This document shows, one piece after another, positions 33,905 to 43,027 of a stretch of DNA of 64,000 bases (the stretch's first letter is position 1; every line of letters starts with the position of its first letter). Source of the DNA: Endobacterium cereale (GTDB lineage: Bacteria > Pseudomonadota > Alphaproteobacteria > Rhizobiales > Rhizobiaceae); the NCBI RefSeq assembly GCF_009617585.1, contig NZ_WIXI01000045.1:248001-312000 (forward strand). The letters are read 5' to 3'. The notes below the pieces were generated by a model that did not search any database, was not told the DNA's origin, and saw only the letters and a list, made by a program, of their open reading frames with translations. The position numbers and the translations under genes are program-made.

Positions 33905-34699
33905 TCAACCCGAATGGGCTTGACGCAGCAGGCTTTTGATAACTGATTCGCCACCGGCAAAGAGCGTTGCGTGCTTCACGGTTTCGCGATTGTAAACGAG
34001 GCGGCTGTCATCGGTTTCCACAAGCCTGCCACCTGCGCGAAAAAGGATCAGGTCGGCCGCCGCCAGATCCCAGTCATGCGAGTTGCGGGCGACCAGCGTT
34101 CCGTCGATGCGGCCATCCGCGACCATCGCAAGACGATAGGCCAGCGACGGCACATGCTTCACCCGGCTGAGCAGCTTGCGGTATTCCGGCTCGAACTTGT
34201 TGACCATCTCGGCGGAGGCGGCAATGTTGAGCACCTTGTCCGGGTGGTGTTCGGCAACTGAAATGACTTCCCCGTTTTTCAGTGCCGGACCATCGAGGAC
34301 GGCATAAAATTCTTCCGACAAGGCCGGTGCAAACAGAACACCTGCTACCGGCGAGCCCTTGTGCACGACGGCAACGCTGACACACCAGTTGGTGGCGCCC
34401 TGGATAAACCCACGCGTGCCATCGATCGGATCGACCACGAAGACAGTTTCCGCCGACAGCCGTGCCGGATCGTCGTCGTTTTCCTCCGACAGCCAGCCAT
34501 AATCGGGCCGGGCCGCCCTCAACACACTGAGGAGGCGGTCGTTGGCGGCGAAATCGGCCGCGCTGACGGGCGATGCGCCCTCGTTCTTCCACCAGACTTC
34601 CGGCGACTGGCCGAAGAAACCAAGCGCAACCGCACCCGCCTGCCTTGCGGCATCACGGATGAGATCGAGATCGGCGCTCCAGCGGTCGCTTTCCATCAT
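33905..34699 (-). CDS. Inositol monophosphatase-family protein (3'(2'),5'-bisphosphate nucleotidase type)
   Basis: A 264-residue Li-sensitive Mg2+-dependent phosphatase. Metal-site residues are present: Glu in WLSEENDDD near residue 70, DPIDGTRGFIQG near 91 and HDWDLAAADLIL near 212. The family hydrolyses inositol phosphates, fructose-1,6-bisphosphate, histidinol phosphate or 3'-phosphoadenosine 5'-phosphate; sequence alone does not decide, but the CysQ-type is the commonest companion of pmbA in rhizobia. It starts just after the pmbA stop (34701), so the pair is probably co-transcribed. Confidence 0.85.
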   Translation of the reverse strand: MMESDRWSADLDLIRDAARQAGAVALGFFGQSPEVWWKNEGASPVSAADFAANDRLLSVLRAARPDYGWLSEENDDDPARLSAETVFVVDPIDGTRGFIQGATNWCVSVAVVHKGSPVAGVLFAPALSEEFYAVLDGPALKNGEVISVAEHHPDKVLNIAASAEMVNKFEPEYRKLLSRVKHVPSLAYRLAMVADGRIDGTLVARNSHDWDLAAADLILFRAGGRLVETDDSRLVYNRETVKHATLFAGGESVIKSLLRQAHSG

Positions 34700-34700
34700 G

Positions 34701-36047
34701 TCAGCGTCCGGCCAGCGTCATGCCCTCGATGGCGATGGTCGGCGAAGCAACACCGAACTTGCGGTCGATATCGTTTGCCGGCGTCAGCCGCATGAACATG
34801 TCTTTGAGATTGGAGGCGATGGTCACTTCCGAGACGGCAAAGGAAAGTTCGCCATTCTCGATCCAGAAACCGGTGGCGCCGCGCGAATATTCGCCGGTGA
34901 TCATGTTGGTACCCTGACCGATCAGTTCGGTGACGTAAAAACCGTTACCGATCTGACGGATCAGGTCCTGCGGGTCGATGTCACCCGGTTCCAGCGCCAG
35001 ATTGGTGGAGGCAGGCGTTACCGACGTGCCGCCGCGCACGCCACGGCCATTGGTCTGCAGGCCAAGCTCACGACCGGTGGAGGTGGAGAGGAACCAGTGC
35101 TTCAGCACACCGTCCTCGATCATCACCATACGCTCGCCCGAAACACCTTCGCCATCGAAGGGACGCGAGGATGAGCCACGCACGATCAGCGGATCGTCGG
35201 TGATGTGGAGGCCGGATTTCAGAACCTGCTGCCCCATCTTGTCGCGCAAAAAGCTGGTTTTGCGGGCAACAGAGGCGCCATTGATGGCGCCGGCAATGGT
35301 GCCGACGAAACCGCGGGCGATGCGCGGATCAAAAACAACGGTGACGTTGCTGCCGGTATCGACCTGGCGCGGATTGATGCGCTTGACCACCCGTTCCCCG
35401 GCGCGGCGGCCGATCAGCGCGGCATCGTCGAGGTCGGCGTAATAGAGGCGGCTGTCGAAATCATAGTCACGCTCCATCTTCGTACCTTCGCCGGCAATGA
35501 CGCTGACGGAATGGCCGAAACGACTACCCATGTAGGAGCCGGAAAAACCGTGCGAGGTGACGAGGACGAGACCGCCCGCTCCGGCAGACGCACCGGCGCC
35601 CGACGAATTGGTGACGCCCTGCACGTCCAAGGCGGCCTGCTCGGCGGCAAGCGCCGCATCCCGCAACTGGTCGGTCGAAACCTCCGTCGGATCATACAAT
35701 TCGAGATCGGGGTAGGTTTGGGCCAGATTGGCCTCGTCCGCCAGACAGGCATAAGGATCTTCCGGCGAAACCTTGGCCATCGATACGGCGCGTTCGGCCA
35801 GAACCTTGATATCGAAACCTGGATTGGCGGAAACGCTCGCCACTCGGTTGCCGACAAAAACGCGCAGGGCGAAATCGTCGCTTTCCGAAGCTTCCGTACC
35901 CTCCACCTTACCGAGGCGAACGCTGACGGAGCGGGAACTGGAGCGGATGACGACAGCATCGGCCTTGTCCGCGCCCGCCTTGATGGCGAGGTCGATCAGT
36001 TCGGAGGCGCGGGAGAGAAGATTTTCGGAATCGATTTCAGCGGACAT
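34701..36047 (-). CDS. pmbA: TldD/PmbA-family protein
   Basis: A 448-residue cytoplasmic protein of the TldD/PmbA family. In E. coli the TldD-TldE pair is a metalloprotease that matures microcin B17 and degrades the CcdA antitoxin. The family features are here: VSVRLGKVEGTEASESDDFA at the front, GSRFGHSVSVIAGEG in the middle and GAINGASVARKTSFLRDKMG near 255, plus the ending VSEVTIASNLKDMF. PmbA (TldE) lacks the HExxxH metal site that TldD has; no HExxxH is visible here, supporting the assignment. No tldD is in the window. Confidence 0.9.
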   Translation of the reverse strand: MSAEIDSENLLSRASELIDLAIKAGADKADAVVIRSSSRSVSVRLGKVEGTEASESDDFALRVFVGNRVASVSANPGFDIKVLAERAVSMAKVSPEDPYACLADEANLAQTYPDLELYDPTEVSTDQLRDAALAAEQAALDVQGVTNSSGAGASAGAGGLVLVTSHGFSGSYMGSRFGHSVSVIAGEGTKMERDYDFDSRLYYADLDDAALIGRRAGERVVKRINPRQVDTGSNVTVVFDPRIARGFVGTIAGAINGASVARKTSFLRDKMGQQVLKSGLHITDDPLIVRGSSSRPFDGEGVSGERMVMIEDGVLKHWFLSTSTGRELGLQTNGRGVRGGTSVTPASTNLALEPGDIDPQDLIRQIGNGFYVTELIGQGTNMITGEYSRGATGFWIENGELSFAVSEVTIASNLKDMFMRLTPANDIDRKFGVASPTIAIEGMTLAGR

Positions 36048-36156
36048 GTGCAGGCCTTTCGTTCCGAATCCATTTATTGTGCACTACATGACGCATCAAG
36101 GGCGTACCAGCGATTCTTAAGGGCCGCCCCGTTCACTCCTGCATGAAGAGCCCGCC

Positions 36157-37977
36157 ATGGCCGCGCCCGAAACCCTGTTTACCGAAACCCTGCTGCTGCT
36201 CGGCGGCGCGGTGCTGGCCGCACCGCTGTTCCGCAAACTGGGATTGGGCACCGTTCTCGGTTACCTGGCAGCCGGCGTTGTCATCGGCCCGATCCTGCAC
36301 ACCATTACGGACGCGGGCGAGGTTCTGCATGTCTCGGAACTCGGCGTGGTGTTCCTGCTGTTCATCATCGGGCTGGAACTGAAACCTTCGCGCCTGTGGC
36401 AGATGCGCGGCGACGTTTTTGTGCTCGGCACGGCGCAGGTGATGATCACCGGGCTGGTACTCTCGGGTCTGGCTTACCTCACCGGCATGGCCGGCTGGCG
36501 TGGCGGGCTGATAGCAGGTTTCGGTCTTGCGCTGTCTTCGACCGCCTTTGCGCTGCAGATTTTGGCCGACAACAGCGATACGAATACGCGCTATGGCCAA
36601 CGCGCCTTCTCCATCCTGCTGTTTCAGGATCTGGCGATCGTGCCGCTTCTGGCGCTCGTCACCATTCTTGGCGGCCCAAGCGAGGATACGACACCGATCG
36701 CGCAGGATTTTGCCGTGGCGATCGGCGCAATCGGCGCCGTGGTTCTGGCTGGTCGTTACCTGCTGACGCCGATGTTCCAGATCATTGCGCGTACCGGCGC
36801 GCGCGAAGTGATGATCGCCGCTGCCCTTCTCGTCGTGCTCGGATCGGCTGCCGCGATGCAGGCAGTCGGCCTTTCCATGGCGATGGGCGCGTTTCTGGCC
36901 GGCGTCATGCTGTCGGAATCCTCCTACCGGCACGAGCTGGAAGCGGATGTCGAGCCATTTCGCGGCCTGCTGCTGGCACTGTTCTTCATGGCGGTCGGCC
37001 TGTCGCTCGATCTTTCCGCCATCGCCAATAACCTGACGATCATCCTCACCGCCGTACCGCTGTTCATGCTGGTGAAGGCGGCGGTTCTCTACAGCATCTC
37101 GCGACTATGGGGTTCGTCGCATGCGGATGCGGTGCGTATCGCCTTCCTGCTGCCGCAGGGCGGGGAATTCGGTTTCGTGCTGTTCACCACCGCGACCGCC
37201 GCCGGTCTCCTGTCGCAGAGCGCAACGTCGCTGCTGATCGCCAGCGTGACGATTTCCATGGCGCTGACGCCGCTCGGTTCGCTTTTAGGTAAAAGGCTGA
37301 TCGGCAAGGAAGACGCGCAGCGCGAGGAACTGGAAGAGGATTTCGAGGGCGCCGGCGCCGATGTGCTGATCATAGGCTTTTCGCGTTTTGGCCAGATCGC
37401 CTCGCAAATCCTGCTGGCCGGCGGCCGGTCGGTAACCGTCATAGACGACAGCCCGGATCGTATCCGTCAGGCCGCATTGTTCGGTTTTCGCATCTATTTT
37501 GGCGATGGCACCCGCCGTGACGTGCTGCAATCGGCGGGTATCGAAAAGGCCAAGATCGTCGCGGTGCTGACCCAGAAGCGCGAAACCACCGACCGTATCG
37601 TTGACCTCATCGCCAAGGAATTTCCGAATACGCGCCTGTTCGTGCGCTCCTATGACCGCATCCATACGATCGAGCTGCGTGGCAAGGGCGTGGAATACGA
37701 ACTGCGCGAAACGCTGGAATCCGGCCTGCTGTTCGGACGCCGGACGCTGGAGGCGCTGGGCATGCCGGAAACGGATGCAGAGGCGATCGGCGACGACATC
37801 CGCAAGCGCGACGAACAGCGATTGCAGCTACAGGCCGTCGAAGGCATCGCCGCCGGCCGCGACATGCTGCACAATCAACCGGTCAGACCGGAACCGCTGA
37901 TGAAACCCAAACGCGGCAGTGTGGGGGAAGAGATTGCCGAGGAGGATGCGAAAAAGGTGGCGATCGGGAAGTGGTGA
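36157..37977 (+). CDS. CPA2-family potassium/proton antiporter (KefB/KefC type)
   Basis: A 606-residue transporter. About 12 membrane helices (residues 1-385) carry the CPA2 pattern (LGLGTVLGYLAAGVVIGPIL, then GLALSSTAFALQILAD). The cytoplasmic half is a TrkA-N nucleotide-binding domain at about 400-520 (ADVLIIGFSRFGQIASQILL; the usual GxGxxG is GFSRFG). The C-terminal tail (about 540-606) is charged. Kef systems release K+ under electrophile stress and are gated by glutathione adducts; no KefG/KefF partner gene is adjacent. It diverges from pmbA across 109 bases. The nearest family is Kef, but exchange of Na+ cannot be excluded. Confidence 0.87.
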   Translation: MAAPETLFTETLLLLGGAVLAAPLFRKLGLGTVLGYLAAGVVIGPILHTITDAGEVLHVSELGVVFLLFIIGLELKPSRLWQMRGDVFVLGTAQVMITGLVLSGLAYLTGMAGWRGGLIAGFGLALSSTAFALQILADNSDTNTRYGQRAFSILLFQDLAIVPLLALVTILGGPSEDTTPIAQDFAVAIGAIGAVVLAGRYLLTPMFQIIARTGAREVMIAAALLVVLGSAAAMQAVGLSMAMGAFLAGVMLSESSYRHELEADVEPFRGLLLALFFMAVGLSLDLSAIANNLTIILTAVPLFMLVKAAVLYSISRLWGSSHADAVRIAFLLPQGGEFGFVLFTTATAAGLLSQSATSLLIASVTISMALTPLGSLLGKRLIGKEDAQREELEEDFEGAGADVLIIGFSRFGQIASQILLAGGRSVTVIDDSPDRIRQAALFGFRIYFGDGTRRDVLQSAGIEKAKIVAVLTQKRETTDRIVDLIAKEFPNTRLFVRSYDRIHTIELRGKGVEYELRETLESGLLFGRRTLEALGMPETDAEAIGDDIRKRDEQRLQLQAVEGIAAGRDMLHNQPVRPEPLMKPKRGSVGEEIAEEDAKKVAIGKW

Positions 37978-38034
37978 GGGCACTCGACTCCTGATTGCAT
38001 TTCGATATCGTCGCCTCTCTCATCCGAGGCGACG

Positions 38035-38466
38035 ATGCCCAACACGCTTATCCTTCACCCAACCAATGGGACGTATTTTTTCGGCATTGTGCCAGAGAAG
38101 CGTGTGCGCGACTTTCTCATTCCCGGCGCACCGATCGTTTTAAAGCTTGGCAAACACGGCGGTCGTGGTGGCTTTGGCGTCCGGCACATATGGGCGAGGC
38201 ATGAACGTGAAGTACGAGCCAGAGGATACACACGCATTGAGGATGTCGCACGATATGTCGCGGAGATCGTCCGCCCCGGCTCGCCTATTTTTTGCGAATT
38301 CGCGCAACTGCGGGATGTTCGCATCACCGTTGTTCGCACAGCTACTGGAATCGCCGTCCTGGAACACAAGCAGGCCGGCAACGATTTCCATTATTCGGTG
38401 GTGACGGCATTCGCACAAAGAAACGCTCACGGCACCCGCATCGGCACAGTGAGCGATTATCGATAG
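38035..38466 (+). CDS. Small protein, possible BECR-fold (phage-type) nuclease toxin
   Basis: A 143-residue protein. The central part has the look of a PBECR/RelE-EndoU-like nuclease domain: GGFGVRHIWARHEREVRARG with two His near residues 44 and 48, RIEDVARYVAEIVRPGSPIF, and the closing strands AVLEHKQAGNDFHYSVVTAF and NAHGTRIGTV. I recall domains of this shape as toxins of phages and polymorphic systems, but this is an inference from memory. No antitoxin-like gene is adjacent; the upstream antiporter and the downstream patatin are ordinary. Composition is AT-richer than its neighbours. Alternatively it is a plain orphan. Confidence 0.5.
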   Translation: MPNTLILHPTNGTYFFGIVPEKRVRDFLIPGAPIVLKLGKHGGRGGFGVRHIWARHEREVRARGYTRIEDVARYVAEIVRPGSPIFCEFAQLRDVRITVVRTATGIAVLEHKQAGNDFHYSVVTAFAQRNAHGTRIGTVSDYR

Positions 38467-38681
38467 GCAAATGTGACAGTAGCAGCGTTTCCTAAGCTCA
38501 AGGGTTCGGAAACCACCCGAAGTGTCCTGTCGGCAGGCTTCCCGCAAAGCCCGGTCATCCTAGCGAGTGGGCACTGGCGCAGGGGCACACACTCGTCATG
38601 CTCTTTATGACATTGGCGATAGTACGCAGTTACACGCGAAAGTCAAGATTTCCAGGGTGTGTAGCGTAAAACCCCAAAGCC

Positions 38682-39563
38682 CTACCCGCTCGCCGCCACC
38701 TTCCACAAGGCATCCACCGAACGTTTCAGCTCATCCTTGATCTCGCTCGCCTCATCGAGAATTTCCCCGACCTTGTGGAAATCGAGAATGCCGAAACGGG
38801 CGACGCGGGGGCGCAGGAAAATGTGCGGCGGGTGCAGCTTCAGTTTCAGCGCGATACAGCCCTGCATCATCAACTGGCTGGAGCCGAACAGGCTGTCGAT
38901 GCGGTTGGGCATGTCGGTCCCATCGCCTTCCGGGCCGCCGACAACATCGACGGCGATGACGATATCGGCAAGATCGAGAAGATGATCATAGGGGATCGGG
39001 TTCAGAATACCGCCATCGACCATGATGCGACCATTGACCCGCACCGGCATGAACAAGGCCGGGATGGCAGCGGAAGCGGCAATCGCCGGAAGCAGTTCGC
39101 CTTCTTCCAGAATGACTTCCTTCTGGCCGTAATAATCCGTCGCGGTCACTTTCAGCGGGATATGCAGCGCGTCGAAATTTTCAGGGATGGCGGCGGGGAG
39201 AAACGCGCCGAGGATCGGTTCGAGATTGAAATGGCCGAGCTTGAAACCACCGATACGGTCGCGCATGCTGGCCGGCCCCAGCGCCCAAAGCCGGTTGGCG
39301 ATCAGGCGGCGATTGCCGACCGTCGCCCTGGTGTAATCACGGATTTCGCGGCCACGCATGCCGGCCGCCATGCCGGCGCCCATGATGGCGCCGATCGAGG
39401 AGCCGGCGATTGCCACCGGGCGGATGCCGAGTTCGTCCAGCGCCTCGATGATCGGGATATGCGAGATGCCGCGCGCGCCGCCGCCGCCAAAGGCGATCGC
39501 CACCCTTGGTTCTCCACCCGACTGAAATGCCGGAGCATGCGGGATGGAGAGGCGGGTGTTCAT
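38682..39563 (-). CDS. Patatin-like phospholipase
   Basis: A 293-residue cytoplasmic or envelope-associated hydrolase. The oxyanion loop GGGGARGISHIPIIEAL lies near residue 27, the nucleophile in AGSSIGAIMGAGMA (GxSxG) near 55, and the catalytic Asp in MVDGGILNP (DGG) near 182. The Ser-Asp dyad is intact. Bacterial patatins cleave phospholipids or act as esterases, and some are secreted effectors; nothing here suggests export. It ends at 38682 and begins 16 bases after the rsmD stop. Confidence 0.9.
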   Translation of the reverse strand: MNTRLSIPHAPAFQSGGEPRVAIAFGGGGARGISHIPIIEALDELGIRPVAIAGSSIGAIMGAGMAAGMRGREIRDYTRATVGNRRLIANRLWALGPASMRDRIGGFKLGHFNLEPILGAFLPAAIPENFDALHIPLKVTATDYYGQKEVILEEGELLPAIAASAAIPALFMPVRVNGRIMVDGGILNPIPYDHLLDLADIVIAVDVVGGPEGDGTDMPNRIDSLFGSSQLMMQGCIALKLKLHPPHIFLRPRVARFGILDFHKVGEILDEASEIKDELKRSVDALWKVAASG

Positions 39564-39578
39564 CTTGGACAGGTTTCC

Positions 39579-40139
39579 TCAGGCCGGCTGGTAACGGAAA
39601 AAATCGATCCGCGTATCGCCGAAATTGCGGCTTTCGAGCGGCTTGAAACAGGCATCCACCGTGACCGTTACATCGGTACGTTCTTCCAGAATTGCAAGCG
39701 CGCCCGGCGCGATCCAGCCGCCCTCATGGGCGGACAACAAAGCGGCTTCGCCAAGCCCCTTGCCATAAGGCGGATCGGCGAAAACGAACTGGAAAGGCTC
39801 GATATTGTTGGCAGTGCCAAGCTTTGTGGCATCGCGCCGCAGGATGCGGGCGCGGCCGTGCAGACCCAGACTCTCGATGTTTTCCCAGAGCAGGCCACGA
39901 CCTTCGACGCCATTCTCTACGAACAGCGCCGACCGGCAACCGCGCGACAGGGCTTCAAGCCCCACCGCGCCGGTGCCTGCGAAAAGGTCGAGGACGCGGC
40001 ACTGATCGATGGCCTCGGGATAGACGTGGCCGATGATGTTGAACAGGCTTTCGCGCGTCCGGTCGATGGTCGGCCGGATATCGTTCGTTTTCGGAGCGGC
40101 CAATGCGCGGCCGCGGAATTCACCACCTACAATCCGCAC
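39579..40139 (-). CDS. rsmD: 16S rRNA (guanine(966)-N(2))-methyltransferase
   Basis: A 186-residue SAM-dependent methyltransferase acting on assembled 30S subunits at G966. Family motifs: IRPTIDRTRESLFNIIGH (residues about 26-43), the SAM loop LDLFAGTGAVGLEALSRG near 62 and the catalytic DPPYGKGL near 130. Length is typical. It begins 6 bases after the stop of the pseudouridine-synthase gene (40146) and ends 15 bases before the patatin stop-start gap; the three minus-strand genes probably share transcription. Confidence 0.94.
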   Translation of the reverse strand: MRIVGGEFRGRALAAPKTNDIRPTIDRTRESLFNIIGHVYPEAIDQCRVLDLFAGTGAVGLEALSRGCRSALFVENGVEGRGLLWENIESLGLHGRARILRRDATKLGTANNIEPFQFVFADPPYGKGLGEAALLSAHEGGWIAPGALAILEERTDVTVTVDACFKPLESRNFGDTRIDFFRYQPA

Positions 40140-40145
40140 GTGGCC

Positions 40146-42404
40146 TTACCCTCTCGGCGTGCGCGGCTTGCCGCCCGCCGGACGGCCACCAGAACGCGGA
40201 GCACCCGGCTTTCCACCACTGGGTTTGCCGCCGAAGGATTTTCCGCCGCCGGGTTTACCACCACCGGGTTTGCCACGGCCACCGGAGGGCTTGCCGCCGA
40301 AACCGGGCTTGCCGCCGCCAAAACCGCCGGGCTTGCCGCCACGGGGACGATCACCCTGCGGGCGGTCGCCATACGGACGGTCACCGGCCGGACGCTCGGA
40401 GCGGCCTTCACCACCGAAGGAACGTGCCGGACGATCACCACGATCCGAGCCACCACGATCCGGGCGATCACCGCGCGGGCGGTCGCTGAACGGGCGGTCA
40501 CCACGTGGCTTGTCACCAAACGGGCGTTCAGCACGGGGGCGATCACCCTGTGGGCGGTCGCCATACGGACGGTCGCTGCGCGGACGGTCACCCTCTTCGC
40601 GCGGCTTGCGATCGAAACGGGGTTTGTCGCCGAAGGAGCGTTCGCCGCGTGGCTTGTCGCCATAAGGACGGTCGGAGCGAGGACGATCTCCTGCGGGGCG
40701 GTCGCCACGCGGCTTATCGCCAAAGGAACGGTCACCACGGGGTTTGTCGAACGAGCGCTCGCCATCACGAGCCGGACGGTCGCCACGCGGGCGATCACTG
40801 AACGGACGATCACCACGAGGCTTGTCACCGAAGGAACGCTCGCCACGGGGTTTATCGCCAAAGCTGCGGTCGCCGCGCGGCTTGTCGCCAAACGAACGCT
40901 CGCCGCGTGGCTTATCACCGAAACCACGGTCTCCGCGGTCGCCGCGATCACCAAAACCGCCGCGCTTGTCGCCGCGTTCCGGTTCCGGCGGGCTGTCGGC
41001 CCGGATCCAGTCGCTGTCGCCTTCGACGCGGTTGATCACGATGGGGCGGTCGTTCTGCGGAGCCGGCTTCTTGAACAGCTGCTCGGCCTCGGAACGCGCG
41101 GAAATCTTGCGGCCACGCTCATCGGTGGTCGGGCGCGCGCCGGGCGCCATCCACACGTTTGCGGTGCGGCTGGTACCGAGTGCCGGACGCTTCTTGGGAC
41201 GCTCCTCGCCTTCACCATCACGACCACGATCGGCAAAACCGCCGCGCGCAGGACCCTTGTTGCCAAAGCTCTTTGGACCACGATCACCACCGGCCTTGGG
41301 GCCACGCGGCTTGTCGCCAAAACGGTCGTCGGAGCGACGTTCAGCCGGCTTTTCCTGACCCCAGCCGCTACGCTCGGAGCGTTCAGCACGTTCCGGGCGC
41401 TCATTACGCTCAGCGCGCTCTGGGCGCTCCGAACGTTCAGGCCGTGCACCACGTGCCGGAGCCGGTGCCTCTTCGGCATCGACGGCGTTGCCGTAGATCG
41501 GCGCGTCGAAATTGGCCTTGGCATCGGCGATGAGGCGCGGACCGAGCTGATCACGCAGCATGCGGCCCTTGACCTCGATGACGCGGCCTTCTTCCAGATC
41601 ACCGAGCTGGAACGGACCGTAGGAGACGCGGATCAGGCGGTTGACCTCGAGACCGAGCGCGCCGAGCACGTTCTTGATTTCGCGGTTCTTGCCTTCGCGA
41701 AGACCCATGGTGATCCACACGTTGCGGCCTTGGGCGCGGTCGAGCGTGGCTTCGATCGAGCCGTAGAGCACGCCGTCGACGGCAATGCCGTCCTTCAGCG
41801 CGTCGAGCTTGGCCTGATCGACTTCGCCATGGGCGCGCACGCGGTAACGGCGCAGCCAGCCGGTGGTCGGCAGTTCGAGAACGCGCGACAGGCCACCGTC
41901 ATTGGTGAGCAGCAGCAGGCCTTCGGTGTTGATGTCGAGACGGCCGATGGACAGCACGCGCGGCAGGTCTTCCGGCAGGTTTTCGAAAACGGTCGGGCGG
42001 CCTTCCGGATCGGAATTGGTGGTCACCAGGCCGCCGGGCTTGTGATACAGCCACAGGCGGGTGCGCTCGACGCCACGGATCGGCACGCCATCGACTTCGA
42101 TCTTGTCTTCGAAGGTAACGTTGACGACCGGGGTTTCCAGCAGCTTGCCGTTGAGGGTGACGCGGCCTTCCATGATCATCCGCTCGATATCGCGGCGCGA
42201 TGCCACGCCGACGCGGGCAAGGATCTTGGAAATGCGCTCGGGCTTGCCCTCGGCTTCCACCGTGGCAGGGGCTGCCGGCAGCTTGCGGGGGGCTTTTTTC
42301 ACCGGTGCCGCCTCTGCCGCTTTCGGCTTCGGGTTGGACCGGGGCTTGATTTCGCGCTCGAAGGGTTTTTGCCCGCCGCGCTTCGGCTTGTCTTTAAAGC
42401 TCAT
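40146..42404 (-). CDS. rluB: RsuA/RluB-family pseudouridine synthase with a long Arg/Gly repeat tail
   Basis: A 752-residue protein, two to three times the family length. An S4 RNA-binding domain (ERISKILARVGVASRRDIER near residue 45-65) precedes the catalytic domain, with Asp in SIGRLDINTEGLLLLTNDG near 155 and KNREIKNVLGALGLEVNRLI near 225. In E. coli RluB makes pseudouridine 2605 of 23S rRNA. From about residue 300 the protein is a disordered tail of charged and glycine-rich repeats (units like GDKPRGERSF), ending in RSGGRPAGGKPRTPRG. The tail probably binds RNA non-specifically. ATG 42404 is used; the frame reaches 42452. Which of RluB, RluE, RluF or RsuA is meant is not fully certain. 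Confidence 0.88.
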   Translation of the reverse strand: MSFKDKPKRGGQKPFEREIKPRSNPKPKAAEAAPVKKAPRKLPAAPATVEAEGKPERISKILARVGVASRRDIERMIMEGRVTLNGKLLETPVVNVTFEDKIEVDGVPIRGVERTRLWLYHKPGGLVTTNSDPEGRPTVFENLPEDLPRVLSIGRLDINTEGLLLLTNDGGLSRVLELPTTGWLRRYRVRAHGEVDQAKLDALKDGIAVDGVLYGSIEATLDRAQGRNVWITMGLREGKNREIKNVLGALGLEVNRLIRVSYGPFQLGDLEEGRVIEVKGRMLRDQLGPRLIADAKANFDAPIYGNAVDAEEAPAPARGARPERSERPERAERNERPERAERSERSGWGQEKPAERRSDDRFGDKPRGPKAGGDRGPKSFGNKGPARGGFADRGRDGEGEERPKKRPALGTSRTANVWMAPGARPTTDERGRKISARSEAEQLFKKPAPQNDRPIVINRVEGDSDWIRADSPPEPERGDKRGGFGDRGDRGDRGFGDKPRGERSFGDKPRGDRSFGDKPRGERSFGDKPRGDRPFSDRPRGDRPARDGERSFDKPRGDRSFGDKPRGDRPAGDRPRSDRPYGDKPRGERSFGDKPRFDRKPREEGDRPRSDRPYGDRPQGDRPRAERPFGDKPRGDRPFSDRPRGDRPDRGGSDRGDRPARSFGGEGRSERPAGDRPYGDRPQGDRPRGGKPGGFGGGKPGFGGKPSGGRGKPGGGKPGGGKSFGGKPSGGKPGAPRSGGRPAGGKPRTPRG
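40370..40990. repeat. Tandem imperfect 30-base repeats in the pseudouridine-synthase tail
   Basis: Successive units of about 30 bases (10 codons; pattern G-D-[KR]-P-R-G-[DE]-R-[SP]-F) recur with drift across this stretch, e.g. around 40610-40700 and 40790-40920. They are coding, not a CRISPR array: no constant repeat separated by unique spacers. Slippage or recombination between units could change tail length. Confidence 0.75.
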
Positions 42405-42560
42405 TTGTTGTTTGCCTGAAGCGTGATGTGTCTCCGGCGAAATGCCGGACATATCATGTTGAGTTTAGGTCGCATCCTGCCCGTTGCCTTGTGCTTCGGG
42501 CGACGCAGGTTGAACCCGTCCTACCAGTTCGTGCGGATCGGGTTAAGAGGAAATCGCGCA

Positions 42561-43013
42561 ATGAGCGGGACAAATCGTTTCATGGACGAGGCTTTGGCCG
42601 AGGCAAAAGCCGCCGGAGAGCGTGGCGAAGTGCCGATCGGCGCCGTTGTGGTCATGGATGGACGTATCGTCTCGCGCGGCGGAAACCGGACGCGAGAACT
42701 GAACGACGTCACCGCGCATGCCGAAATCGTCGCCATCCGCATGGCCTGCGAGGAACTCGGCCAGGAGCGACTGACTGGCGCCGATCTCTATGTGACGCTG
42801 GAGCCATGCACCATGTGTGCCGCCGCCATTTCCTTCGCACGCATTCGTAGGCTGTATTACGGCGCACATGATCCGAAGGGCGGCGCGGTGGAAAATGGCG
42901 TGCAGTTTTACGCGGCGCCGACCTGCCATCATGTGCCGGATGTCTATGCGGGCCTGAGCGAAACGGCGTCGGCTGAAATTCTTACGGAGTTTTTTCGCGC
43001 AAGGCGGGATTGA
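42561..43013 (+). CDS. tadA: tRNA adenosine(34) deaminase
   Basis: A 150-residue zinc enzyme that makes inosine at the wobble position of tRNA-Arg (ACG). The zinc and proton-shuttle motif TAHAEIVAIRMA (H-A-E) is near residue 52, and the two zinc cysteines are in LEPCTMCAAAI near 81. ATG 42561 follows AGAGGAAATCGCGCA; the frame is open from 42423 without a good upstream start. It diverges from the pseudouridine-synthase gene. Length and motifs fit TadA rather than cytosine or guanine deaminases. Confidence 0.95.
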   Translation: MSGTNRFMDEALAEAKAAGERGEVPIGAVVVMDGRIVSRGGNRTRELNDVTAHAEIVAIRMACEELGQERLTGADLYVTLEPCTMCAAAISFARIRRLYYGAHDPKGGAVENGVQFYAAPTCHHVPDVYAGLSETASAEILTEFFRARRD

Positions 43014-43027
43014 AAAACGTTCCTCCC

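Noticed and set aside
40370-40990. Regular repeats considered as a CRISPR array
   Set aside because: Units are contiguous and in-frame coding repeats without unique spacers; no cas genes are present.
38775-42419. A 1214-codon plus-strand open frame across the patatin, rsmD and rluB genes
   Set aside because: It is antisense to three well-supported minus-strand genes and arises from their codon bias and the Arg/Gly repeats; its product is low-complexity and has no family features.
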